From: Trypanosoma brucei gambiense DAL972
Taxonomy: Eukaryota > Euglenozoa > Kinetoplastea > Trypanosomatida > Trypanosomatidae
Direction of reading: 5' to 3'
Assembly: GCF_000210295.1 (NCBI RefSeq)
Contig: NC_026743.1
Coordinates: 1,922,001-1,986,000, forward strand
DNA length: 64,000 bases
In this document: in pieces, positions 36,689-46,900 of the stretch
How the letters are laid out: each line of letters starts with the position of its first letter
How positions within the stretch are numbered: position 1 is the stretch's first letter
The notes under the pieces: model-generated
Seen by the model: only the letters and a program-made list of their open reading frames with translations
What the model was told of the DNA's origin: nothing
Databases searched by the model: none
Program-made: the position numbers and the translations under genes

Positions 36689-39301
36689 CTAAACAACAAC
36701 AACAACTCCTCGCACATTAACCTGCTCGGCAAGACGAACCTGCACAAAATTAAAAAACTTCGAGCGACTCTTTTTCACTGAGAAGCCGAGACGCATATGT
36801 TCAAGTTTCCTGTTGTGACTCTCCCGCTGCTGAAATAAATCAAACATTTCGCCAGCGTAGGAGGCCTTTACACGACGCGTGTGGCCCACCGTCACGTGAA
36901 GCGGAACCGCACAACCTGGGCTCAACTGTAGTTCCTGACGGCGACCATTCAACACCACCGTGGCACCGAGGCACAAGGCAAAGGGATCGATCAAGACGGA
37001 GTGAAGGGTAACGTCCACAGCACTTCCAATAGCTGGCACAGAAACCCACGTCGCAGCACTTGTAGGACCGTGAAACACTGTGACGTGGGGCAAAGCAGGT
37101 TGGCACTCGTACCGATCTTCAAGGGCACGAAACCACACATTTTCTGGTGGTGTTTCCCCCACTTCTCGCCCGTCAAGAAGCCAACCGCGAAGCCAACGGG
37201 TGTGCCCCTTCTCCACTACGCCGGGACGTCGTCTGTTGCCTAAGCCCAGACCACGTTTACACCTTTCCCACCAGCTCAACTTCGGCAGATCCACTACCAC
37301 TGTGATGCTCTTAACAACGTCTGATATAATCTCGTACAACTCGTCGAATTTCACCAACAACTGGACCGCCACTGTATTAACCGCCTTTTTACGACTCACT
37401 TCAAGACTTCGCGCAAGGGTCATACTGTCGTTATAATGATCTCCAAGAATCGATGTAGCGAATGTTGCAAAGTGCTTTGTTAGCTCTCTCTCTGCTTGTT
37501 GATGATCATAGACAGTGGCACGATGGCGACAGCTCGGAGCAGGCCCATTTGTTTCCTCGTAGAGGAGTAATACCGAGCGGGCGAGGTCCTCAGCCGAGGC
37601 TGCTGCAGCATCCAAACAAAAACAAGGCTCACTTTCCAGTGGGGCAACAAACTCCTTTCCCACAGCATAAAGGGCAGCCTGAGCTTCCTCGGCACCTCGC
37701 AGTACGGAGTGGTTTCGTCTTCCAGCAATACGAGACGCTAGGATGTTGCGCTCAGCGCATGCCAAGTAAACTATGCGGAAGCTAGCCAACTCTCTGGGAA
37801 GCATATAGCGCCACCGCTGCCGTGTGCTCGGCTTGGCGTTGCACGCGTCGAAGATCAGAAGACCCGGTCCCTCAAGTAGAAATGACAACAAAATTGACTG
37901 CCTGAACGCACGTTGCACAAACTGGTGCACCATCGAGCGCAACCTTCGCTTCTTGTGCTTACTCGAAGAGTCATTGATGCCATGGTGCTCCGCCACGCAC
38001 TTCGCAACTTCATCCCGACTCAGGTGCAGAATGTAACGAAAAGTAGAACACCCGTTCCCTCCCATTTCCCCAATTAGCCTTGCGAGTGTGGTTTTTCCCA
38101 CACCAGGAAGACCACACAAAAAAATGACATCGAGCGGCGCATACGATATCGTCTGGGCCTCTTTTTCGGTAAACCCGAGGAGTCCCTTATAGGCCTGTTG
38201 GACACTCAAGTGGCTACCACGATAACGCTTATTACCTTGATCATTGATATACGACTCAAATTCGCTGTATATCTGGTGTACGCCACGATTTGTTACAGCC
38301 TGCTGCAAACATGTGTAGCCGGAGATATGTTCTGTCCATGAGCCGAGAATTTTATGGAAGAGCAACGGGTGCGCAGCAGATTCGCCGGACACAATAGACC
38401 GAAGTGAGCGCAGCACACGGTACTTCACCGTCTTTGCCTTCAAGCGGATCAACAAAGCCGTAAAGGGTGAAATCGACTGACTTTCCGGGGAAACACGCTG
38501 CACAGTGTCTTCAATGACCACCACATATCCCTCTGCTAGCGCCTCACCAGCGGGATCTTTCCCTTCCCAATGCTGCCTCTCTCCTAGCCAAGTGATTAAC
38601 TCCTCACAATTCTTAACGCGCCAACAAGGAACTGATGGAAACCCCCACTCCTTTGCCATCTTCTGCATGATATCCGGGGGAACACTCACCTCCCGCATAT
38701 CATCCCGCTTGTGAATGGAGAAAACGACCAGTTTGTTGTCAAACACGGTCCGCTCTGGCACCGGATGGTGCGAGTCGTCCTTGAGTGAAATGCACTCGCA
38801 GCTCACAGCAGCTCTCAACTCGAACAAATCACGCGCCAGCCGTCTACGCTGCTCGGTACTCAACATGGACTCCAGAATGTGATACGCAATATCGACGTGC
38901 GGACCCTCCACAACGTGCTTCGTGACAACGCCAAGCGACTTGCCATCAAGAGAAAACAATGTTACAACAAATCCGGCTAGTTTTCTCTGCAACCATATGC
39001 CCTGCAGCTTCGCTACATCGCCTTTCCACATCAGGAGATCCCGCTCGACATCCTCGATGTCAAAAAACTTGTTAACGCCACGCACAACAATTTCGCTGGT
39101 ATCAGCGCTAAGAAGAAGAGTACGTGCTGCGATGGGCAGGCTTTCTACATCCCCCTGATGAGATTCCTTCACAACTAATGAGTTGAATGCGCCAGTGGCG
39201 ATGAAATGTGCCTTTCCGCTATGAGCGCATTCAACAATGTCTTCCACGTTTGCGCCGTTCCATTCCCTCTTGAAAAGACACCTTTCAACAAGAACCTCCA
39301 T
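36689..39301 (-). CDS. TRL1: Trl1-type tRNA ligase (ligase, kinase and cyclic phosphodiesterase domains)
   Basis: An 870-residue protein with the three domains of fungal and plant tRNA ligases in order. The adenylyltransferase has RGVNKFF (74-80), the nucleophile motif KLAG (Lys107), motif III-like DNKLVVFSIH (188-197), motif IV EGYVVV (257-262) and the KAKTVKYR motif V (about 288-295). A polynucleotide-kinase P-loop follows (GLPGVGKTT, 397-405). The C-terminal 2H phosphoesterase has two HVTV-type strands near residues 739 and 802. It heals and seals tRNA halves after intron removal; in T. brucei only tRNA-Tyr carries an intron, and a Trl1 homologue has been reported essential for its maturation. 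Confidence 0.92.
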   Translation of the reverse strand: MEVLVERCLFKREWNGANVEDIVECAHSGKAHFIATGAFNSLVVKESHQGDVESLPIAARTLLLSADTSEIVVRGVNKFFDIEDVERDLLMWKGDVAKLQGIWLQRKLAGFVVTLFSLDGKSLGVVTKHVVEGPHVDIAYHILESMLSTEQRRRLARDLFELRAAVSCECISLKDDSHHPVPERTVFDNKLVVFSIHKRDDMREVSVPPDIMQKMAKEWGFPSVPCWRVKNCEELITWLGERQHWEGKDPAGEALAEGYVVVIEDTVQRVSPESQSISPFTALLIRLKAKTVKYRVLRSLRSIVSGESAAHPLLFHKILGSWTEHISGYTCLQQAVTNRGVHQIYSEFESYINDQGNKRYRGSHLSVQQAYKGLLGFTEKEAQTISYAPLDVIFLCGLPGVGKTTLARLIGEMGGNGCSTFRYILHLSRDEVAKCVAEHHGINDSSSKHKKRRLRSMVHQFVQRAFRQSILLSFLLEGPGLLIFDACNAKPSTRQRWRYMLPRELASFRIVYLACAERNILASRIAGRRNHSVLRGAEEAQAALYAVGKEFVAPLESEPCFCLDAAAASAEDLARSVLLLYEETNGPAPSCRHRATVYDHQQAERELTKHFATFATSILGDHYNDSMTLARSLEVSRKKAVNTVAVQLLVKFDELYEIISDVVKSITVVVDLPKLSWWERCKRGLGLGNRRRPGVVEKGHTRWLRGWLLDGREVGETPPENVWFRALEDRYECQPALPHVTVFHGPTSAATWVSVPAIGSAVDVTLHSVLIDPFALCLGATVVLNGRRQELQLSPGCAVPLHVTVGHTRRVKASYAGEMFDLFQQRESHNRKLEHMRLGFSVKKSRSKFFNFVQVRLAEQVNVRGVVVVV

Positions 39302-39304
39302 CCA

Positions 39305-39332
39305 CTACGGAAGGAGGGGGAAAAAAAAGAAG
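39305..39332 (-). promoter_or_regulatory. Predicted spliced-leader acceptor very close to the tRNA ligase ATG
   Basis: A sense tract of T8 followed by CCCCCTCCTTCC (about 39332 to 39309) leads into AG at 39306-39305, leaving only three bases before the ATG at 39301. No alternative in-frame ATG lies nearby downstream. Confidence 0.5.
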
Positions 39333-39496
39333 CTCGTAGCCAGACAGAGCGGTGCACGGCACAGGGAAACAAGTGGGTTAAAAAAGGTAAATACTGGTGT
39401 ACCACTGGCGTCAGGCTGATCTGTCTTCTACTGTGCAAAAAATTTTCCAGGCATCCCCACTTTATCTCCAACAGATGACCAATCCTCTTCCTTTCT

Positions 39497-40726
39497 CTAT
39501 GGTTGCGTCCCAGCAGGGCAATCTTCTTCAGCTGCAGGCGGCGGAGGAGCAACCGTCGGGGCTGGTCCTCGTTTCCCTTTCCTTCGGCTGCAGTGATGCT
39601 TCCTTGGAGAACGCAGCTTTGCGTTCACACCTTTTACAGTTGTTTCTAACTCATCACCAAGAATATCCCTCAGATAAGGATACGAGTCATCCTCAGCTCC
39701 CATACAAAGAAGGAGAACCACGCTGTCTACGTGACCGGCGATGGCAGCATACTGAAGGGGAGTGGCCTTCTGACCGAGGCCAAGGACAAACTTTTCCGAT
39801 AGCCTCTTTACGCCATAGTGGCGCCGGTTGTAAACCACAAATCCTCTCGCACTGACAGCACTGCCATCCAGCTCTATAAAAGCGTGTAGATCTTTCACAC
39901 TACCAGCGTAGGCAATTGTCCATATGTTTTTCAGAGAAAACGTGTCGCACTCAAGTGGTCCGGCGTCCTGTGGTGCAACGGCACTAAACCGAGCAGCAGC
40001 ATCGAATGACGAGGAGGGCGGCCGCATAAGGGAGTCTAACCTCAAAATGGCACTGGCGAGTTGAAGTTGGTGTGACATATACTTAGCTGTATTACGAGGT
40101 GAAACAGAGATTAGCTTCTCATTGCTCCGTTTTAGAACCTTCACAGCCCCTGGCGGCACATCCACGCGGTTGTACCGAGCACCACCGAACACGACATATG
40201 AGGGGAGCGACTTTCTGCATGCGGCCAGTGTGTCCCCATCTGTGACAACCCCACCTAAAGCGGGAGAGATTTGTTCAGCCCCACCAACCACGGCGGCCGC
40301 CTGCTCTCCGCTCTGCCCTTCACTACCGCCTAGGGCAGCTACCGGCAAAATGGCAGCTTTCGCCGCCACATTAACGCCACCACACCCTTCAAGTGAAACA
40401 GTGAGGGGCTCACTACTCCTGCCTGGACTCAGAGTCGGAGGCAGTTCCGCCGTCAACCTGCTCTCATTTGCCACTGCGGGCAGGGTTGAAAGGGGAAGAG
40501 GAGGGGTTGATAACAGTGGCATCAACAGATTAGCATCTACGGAGGACAGTGGCTGCTGCAGCGCGCTAATCTGTGGAATGGGTACTGCCTTTGGTACAGA
40601 CAGCGAAACCGGCTGCGGCGCAGGCACGGCGAGTACTGAGGGCTGCGGGGTCACCCCTATTGGGTTGTTAAGAGGAATCGGGGGTGGCGCAGCGGTGGGA
40701 GCAGGCGAACCAAACCAACCACTCAT
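39497..40726 (-). CDS. Proline-rich protein with C-terminal ankyrin-like repeats
   Basis: A 409-residue protein starting MSGWFGSPAPTAAPPP; the frame upstream is a translated leader. The first 150 residues are Pro/Ala/Leu-rich and probably disordered. Around residues 290-370 two ankyrin-like units can be made out (IWTIAYAGSVKDLHAFIELDG and TPLQYAAIAGHVDSVVLLLCMGA). The C terminus is basic then Pro-rich. Proteins of this type serve as scaffolds. No enzyme motif is present and I do not recognise a named orthologue. Confidence 0.78.
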   Translation of the reverse strand: MSGWFGSPAPTAAPPPIPLNNPIGVTPQPSVLAVPAPQPVSLSVPKAVPIPQISALQQPLSSVDANLLMPLLSTPPLPLSTLPAVANESRLTAELPPTLSPGRSSEPLTVSLEGCGGVNVAAKAAILPVAALGGSEGQSGEQAAAVVGGAEQISPALGGVVTDGDTLAACRKSLPSYVVFGGARYNRVDVPPGAVKVLKRSNEKLISVSPRNTAKYMSHQLQLASAILRLDSLMRPPSSSFDAAARFSAVAPQDAGPLECDTFSLKNIWTIAYAGSVKDLHAFIELDGSAVSARGFVVYNRRHYGVKRLSEKFVLGLGQKATPLQYAAIAGHVDSVVLLLCMGAEDDSYPYLRDILGDELETTVKGVNAKLRSPRKHHCSRRKGKRGPAPTVAPPPPAAEEDCPAGTQP

Positions 40727-41016
40727 TCCTCCTATATATGAACGGCCGACCCGATGAGTGTAAGAAGCATATAGAGAAGGCAAACAAGTATGGGCGACCA
40801 CAAGCAAGCAAAAAAAAAAAAAACAGCAACTGCAACACATCATGTAATGAACATAGTAAAGCAAAGTAATAATGATAATAGTAATCAGAGATGAAACCGT
40901 GGGCACGATTATCAATCCACACAAGTGTATAACCATATTTATACGAATATATGTATTTGTGCGTGACCAATCCCACACGGCGTGACGAGAGGGTACGTGT
41001 GCCGGAGAGAACAAGG

Positions 41017-41502
41017 TTATTTTTTTCGCCCAAGCGATACAACATGATCGTATTCACTCTTCTCGACGGGCTGCACACTCAACCTTGACTGCGAAAATAG
41101 CTGCATCGCCTGCAGCTTTTTCTCCTTCTTTAGTTCCTCGAGGGAAACAATTGAAGCAAACTTTTCCTCAAATTGCACATCGACCATTTCCCACGGGTTC
41201 TTCTTGCTTGCTCTTGCATCGTAATATTCTGATTTCGGGTCCAACGCCGTGTGGTCGGGGTATGCAGTCTTTACAACGGAGGCAAGTCCCACTACACCAG
41301 AGGGCTTCGCGTTACTGTGGTAGAACAGTACACAATCTCCAACCTTCATCAACTTCATGTTGTTCCGAGCAGCATAATTCCGAACCCCGTCCCACGGGGA
41401 GCGGGTGCATTTCTTCAGGTCGTCAATCGAAAACTTATTAGGCTCGGACTTCATCAGCCAGTACTGCACCCCGGCCGGAGACCGCGGCCTTTTACGATTC
41501 AT
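41017..41502 (-). CDS. EVE-domain protein (THYN1-like)
   Basis: A 161-residue protein beginning MNRKRPRSPAG, followed by the EVE core YWLMKSEPNKFSIDDL, WDGVRNYAARNNMK and GDCVLFYHS, all diagnostic of the THYN1 branch. EVE domains share the PUA-like fold and bind modified nucleic-acid bases; human THYN1 has been linked to binding of modified DNA. The basic N terminus suggests a nuclear location. The possible link with base J or RNA modifications in trypanosomes is only inference. Confidence 0.92.
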   Translation of the reverse strand: MNRKRPRSPAGVQYWLMKSEPNKFSIDDLKKCTRSPWDGVRNYAARNNMKLMKVGDCVLFYHSNAKPSGVVGLASVVKTAYPDHTALDPKSEYYDARASKKNPWEMVDVQFEEKFASIVSLEELKKEKKLQAMQLFSQSRLSVQPVEKSEYDHVVSLGRKK

Positions 41503-42171
41503 CTCCACGCGGCTAAGCCGCCTAAGAGAACTAAAAAATACGATAACCACAAGCAACAAAGATGAGTGAAATTGCAAAAAGGGAAATATAGGCGACGGCA
41601 AGAATGGAGAATTACGCTGGGTAAATTATTTAGAGAAGGGAACGTAATTGGTATTAACGAGGCTAAAGGAGAAACAGAAACCGACACAATACACGCACAA
41701 TCACGCACATACGCCGCGCGGAGGCGGAGTTGACAGATGGCGCTGCCCCGGTTTTTGCGACAGACTTACAGTGGTGCCTCCCCTGCCACTACAACCACAC
41801 AAGCGACACCTTCCTCCATTTTCCCTAGAAGTGCACAATAATAAAAACGAGCTAAACTACCCACCACCCCGCCGAAGGGATCTTTTTTATTTTTTTTTCT
41901 GGGCGTCTCCCTTTTCAGTGTTCATTTTTGCCTCCATGTCGGTTCCCAGATCGAGAAAGTGAAAACCCCCTCGACAACGTGAAAGGAAGATCTACCCGAT
42001 GAGAAAAATAAGAAAGTGGAGGCCAATAGGCAGTAGAAAGCGTGAAAACTTGACCCTCCACCATCCACTACCCCGCCACATTTCGCTTCAGCAGCGGTTC
42101 ATATGAAGTAAACTGGCAGAAGCAAACAAGCAAAAAGAGTGAATATAAGAACTTCACTGTATCCCCGCCCG
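41503..42171. other. Intergenic region (no gene seen)
   Basis: Leader of the EVE gene and BDF1 3' UTR. A 104-codon plus-strand frame (41648-41962) is antisense and of biased composition. Confidence 0.5.
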
Positions 42172-43077
42172 TCAGTTTTCCACCCTCGCCTCTTCGTTGA
42201 ATTGTACCTCATCTGAGCCTTCGTCGAATTCTACAGGACTAAGTAAGGCGAAAGAAGAAAAGCCAGCGCGTTCGTTCTGCGGCACGCGCTCGAGGCGTGG
42301 CTCTTTCCTTGGTGGCTCCTGTGGAACGTTTTGCTCTTCTCTGAAGTAAACGTCATCATCTGTTTCCAGAATGCTTCGTGTAGGGAACTTCGCTTTCTCC
42401 GGACGCCGTGAGGAAGAAGCAGGCGGTTGTGCACGTTGGGCACTCGCTGCCTTTTCGGACCGGCCACCGTGAGTGCCTCCTCTTGCTTTGGCCGATAAGC
42501 GGCGTAATTCCATTATGAGGCGGCGGCGCGTTGCACACTTCAGTTCAGCGGGTCTGATCTGCTGGTGTTTGGGTGTTTCACCCCTTTTGCATCCCTCGTA
42601 ACGGCATATTATCTCCCATAGTTGTCGACCGTGAGACTTACTTGCACTTCCACCAAGCCTCAACACCTCACGTGGATCAGGTGGGTCGAGGGAGAGCTCC
42701 GTGACGAAAAGGTCCTCCATTGCAATTTCAATTCGGCGTGCCAAGGTGGAGAAGGGTGATTCCTCTCTATTATAGTCGTAGCAATTTTGAACGACGAGAC
42801 GCATGTCATTGATAAATGCAGATGGGGATGTGTACTCATATCTTGTGAGGCGAGCCTTAATGAGGTCCCACCACATTGGGTGCGAAATAATCATCCGGTA
42901 GTCCGGTAGCTTGGAGGGGTCGCGGGCAAATATCCCGTCCCTGTCTAGATCCATTACCACATGTAGGATACTTCGGCACTGCTTATAAAAGCTTGTGTCA
43001 AGGTAGTGGTGCACTTCCAAATATTTACGCCTCACGCGAGTCCATAGCAGCTTCACTCTTCTAGTAGTATCGGACAT
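42172..43077 (-). CDS. BDF1: Bromodomain factor 1
   Basis: A 301-residue protein with one bromodomain at about 30-125: the ZA-loop region DPSKLPDYRMIISHPMWW and the Asn pair of the acetyl-lysine pocket (NCYDYN, with Asn103 the recognition residue). The C-terminal half is Arg/Ser/Pro/Glu-rich and disordered. In T. brucei, BDF1 marks transcription start regions carrying acetylated histone variants and takes part in differentiation. The identity as BDF1 comes from size, single-bromodomain layout and recalled neighbourhood. Confidence 0.88.
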   Translation of the reverse strand: MSDTTRRVKLLWTRVRRKYLEVHHYLDTSFYKQCRSILHVVMDLDRDGIFARDPSKLPDYRMIISHPMWWDLIKARLTRYEYTSPSAFINDMRLVVQNCYDYNREESPFSTLARRIEIAMEDLFVTELSLDPPDPREVLRLGGSASKSHGRQLWEIICRYEGCKRGETPKHQQIRPAELKCATRRRLIMELRRLSAKARGGTHGGRSEKAASAQRAQPPASSSRRPEKAKFPTRSILETDDDVYFREEQNVPQEPPRKEPRLERVPQNERAGFSSFALLSPVEFDEGSDEVQFNEEARVEN

Positions 43078-43376
43078 CGTTATTCACGCCACCACCCGCA
43101 AGACATGAGCAGCAGCGGCAACCCAAGCAATTCTGCGTAACGAAAAGCACCTGGAAGATAAATAACAGATATGGGGGGAAGAGCGACATTATATGATGAA
43201 ATACCTCTCAAACTCTTCTTCGCACCAACTGGCCGGGAATTGATCTTCCACTGCCCGCGCACACTTCTGCATGTCAACGGAGGTGGGGATAAAAGAACAG
43301 GAGAAGGGGAGAAACGACAACGACCAATCTTTCGCTTTACCTTCCCGCGAGACCGTGCTCATGTGATTCCAGCGCA

Positions 43377-43751
43377 CTACAGGCTGATGTACAAGAAGAA
43401 TGCAAACAGCAATATAGAGAGAGGTACTAGAACTGCTCTCGCCCACGCTCTCAACCAAGTACGCGACTCCCCGTCGTCCACTAGCTTTGGTCTCAAACCA
43501 GATCCAGGTTGCCAATGGTTTGGGTAAAGATACTGTTCAGCGTACCACACATTACCGTCGACTTGATGACCCTTTTCACAACTGATATCACAATATCCCA
43601 AACGCTCGCCTACAAAACGCCGGGTGCTTTCAAGGGCGGCGGAGACTCGTAACCGCCACGGCCCATTGCTACGTGCCTTCTCCGCAACTAGGACGGGCAT
43701 TTTATCCCACAACCACGTTAAACTATGCACGGAAGACCCGCTCCCCCGCAT
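43377..43751 (-). CDS. Small tail-anchored-type hypothetical protein (124 aa)
   Basis: A 124-residue protein with a soluble N-terminal part and one hydrophobic helix at the extreme C terminus (residues about 104-123, AVLVPLSILLFAFFLYISL). This topology predicts a tail-anchored membrane protein. The body has a Cys/His/Tyr-rich stretch (LGYCDISCEKGHQVDGNVWY) but no known zinc motif. I recognise no family; it is probably kinetoplastid-specific. Confidence 0.65.
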   Translation of the reverse strand: MRGSGSSVHSLTWLWDKMPVLVAEKARSNGPWRLRVSAALESTRRFVGERLGYCDISCEKGHQVDGNVWYAEQYLYPNHWQPGSGLRPKLVDDGESRTWLRAWARAVLVPLSILLFAFFLYISL

Positions 43752-43978
43752 TGTTTCAAGTAAAATAGAAGAACATAAAGGATAGAAAAGGATGGTTAGT
43801 GCAAATTCGACCCGGCGATAAAACAGGAACTCATGTCCTTGAGTGCCTTCCTATGTAGAGATTCGATGGTAGTGCGAAGAATAAAGGGAACGCCTCATCT
43901 TCTGTGCAGTTTTAGTCAATTAATATTCGCTGTCGACGCAGACAGGTCAACGCAGTGAAATAATCTATCACCGTACAC

Positions 43979-46900
43979 CTAGAAAGTAAACCTGGAACTG
44001 GCACGATTCAGGGCAAGGTTGCACTGTTCGAGCAATCCCTCCGCAGCGCTCAATGCCCGGATACTGCGTTCATCACCGGGTTGGATGGCGACCTTGCTGA
44101 TGCCCTCGCGCACCGTGTTTAGAGCGTTACCTAGAAAGTACATCTGAACGGAGCTGATGTGCGAAGCGAACACCGCACGATGAAGAGCGGCAGCTAGCGA
44201 ATGCACTAAGAACGCATCAGTAACTGCAGATTGGTCAAATGTTTCACAAGGAGCGGTAAGAAAGTCCCTTTTATCAAAAATCGCGGCGATCGTCGAGAAT
44301 ATTACGTTGTGCTCCACACCACAGTCGTAGAGAACGTCCACGGTCAGTGTGGACCCTTCAGGTGACCGCTGGAAGGCATATGCTTCCAATATCTTGACCA
44401 CATGACACAGGGGAGAGGCGATCGTACGCATGCACTTTCCAATAACCCGCCTTGCTATCTCTTCCACAGTCGCATCTTTCCGCTGGAAACAGCGGTCGAT
44501 GCACGCGGCGTGAAGCGATGAATCGGTCACGTTGGCCGCGTTCAGGACATCAAGTTGGACCTCCGCTCCGCCGTATGCGCAGAACATACCCGCAACTTGC
44601 AGCAGCTGAACAGTAGAGAGAACATGGTTCTCCACCATCTCCATCTGTTCCAATGCAATTTGCCGTTCCGTCATGAGACCCCGGCCATCCACTGCAACTC
44701 GCCTATCGAGATGAGAATGTCCGCTGTTGATAAATTCACAAATGATTTTAGACAGGTGAAGCTGTGCCTCCATTAACCCTATGCGCTGCTCAAGACTTTT
44801 GAGTTGATCTGATTTTGACTCTTCAGCGCTCCCCTTCGCCTCAGCCAGGCAGCGAAGCCTGTAGGAAATTCGTTCTTCTCTTGGAATTCCTGTTAGCGGT
44901 GCGTGAACGACAGAAGCACAAACTTCGATGGCAAGGGCATGATTTTTTTTAGTCTTTCGCAAGTATCGAACATATTGCTCCCCCAGAGTCGATATGTTGC
45001 GTTGAAGATACGCCTCGATAAATGGGGAATGCGCGGCCACTAACGTCTCTCTAAGCATTGCCTTGATGTGTGCATCGTCACGAGGCAAACACAACCAGTC
45101 GAATAGGTAACAATGAGCCAATTCGTCCGTAGGCTCGATCTGCCAGATAGCGCCGGAGGACAAAGGACCCCCAAGAAGGCCATCGACAGTACTACGGTGT
45201 GTGTTCCAAGCGTTCTCCAGAGTGCTGACAACCTCACCCAGCACCTTTAACTTCTGTTGGTAGGTGGAACCGACAGCTGAGCTCACTGCCTGATTCAGAT
45301 TGCCGCTTTTCTCCGCAAGGTAGGTCTTGAAAGCGGAGTTATTCGGATCCAATTGACACGCAGCGTGGAGTAGGAGTTTGACAGCAGTGCCCTCCTTTTT
45401 AAGCGCCCTCAGTTGCTGACATATATCAAGCAACGCCCCGGAGTACCACAATGAAGCGGCCATGATAGAGACAGATGATTCCCACTCTGCCATTTTACCC
45501 TCTGGAAACGCGTGGAAGTTTTCTCCATTGGCGGACAGTAACCTCTCAAGTTCGACCCGCACATTGTATTCTTGCACATCGATGGAGTTGAAAAAGTACG
45601 GGCACTCCAGCTGCAGTTGCATCACTGAACCAACGCCGTCCTGCGGCAAATAACCTGCGCCCTTTTCGGAGGAAAGCACCACTTTTCCAACGTGCCGCGC
45701 CATGCGGTGTGCCACTGATTGGTCGCTCACAATTTGTGCTACTGTTACCTTACCATCTTCCGCCATTGGCGGGACGGCAGCCGTCTGTTTCAGAAATTTG
45801 ATTGTCTGTAAGACTCGCTCACATAAAGTGTGAGAGGAGCACAGAAGCGCAGACTGCAACATCTTGATGTCGTATGATGATATCGACGACCGATGGGGTG
45901 GAAGCACCAGCGTTACCTTTCCTTTGTCCCACTGGAACGGTACAGCCGGCTGGACAAATTTGTCGGACCACACGTCTCTCTTCAGGCTGTTCAACAATCG
46001 AACTACAGAGGAGAGTGCCGTTTCCACAACCGCCAATTCACGCATTGTAACACCTTCCAACGCCGTATTCCACACGGCGTAGAGAGCCCTTGAAATATAT
46101 GCCAAAACGCCCGAGGCGAAAGGCGATACTTGAACGACAATGTGGCGGGTACCGTCGTCGGGGCCTGGTCCTTCATACCAACTCGGCGCCATTGCACTAC
46201 GGAGTATCTCACGTGCAATTCTCTGAACCTCTTGAGAGGGCGTTTCGTTCAGCTGGCGGCCTAATTGCTCTACCGACAGAGGAATCTGTGACTTGCCGTT
46301 ACCCTTCCCTGCCGGAGAAAAGGATGCGTTTGCATCACCTCTCTCGACGTATGGACCATCTACTGTGACCGGCACATTCGTGCAACCAACAGCAATTTGT
46401 ACAAGCATACAGCAATAGTCCGATGCGCTATAAATAGAAGAAAGCCGCTGAAGGAGACTGTCACGCACTTGTTCGCTTGACGACGCGATTATCATGTGGA
46501 GTGTATCCACGGGTCGGAGTTTTATGAAAGTTGAAACTCCATGGCGATGAAGAAAAACAAACTGCCTTGGGGAACATGAAACCTGAGAGCACAACTCGTT
46601 GGGACTCACACCGCCTTCTACGGGAACCTCAGAAATAGCGTCAACTCGTGTCATGCATGTTGCTTCTGGCTCAAACTGGGCGACGATGTCACGACAGTTG
46701 TGATGCGGCTGCAATATCCCCTTGTGTGAAGAAGCCACAGTCACAGAATCGGGCGAATAACCTCCTTCCGACTTTTCTGCGTGGCATACAACTGAGATTC
46801 CTTCGGAAGCAAAGCAAACGGTAACCTCACGGCCTTGGGGAATGTACGACCCCAAGCTCTCGCGCAGGGAAAGACTAGCGTCGGCACCACCCCACAAACC

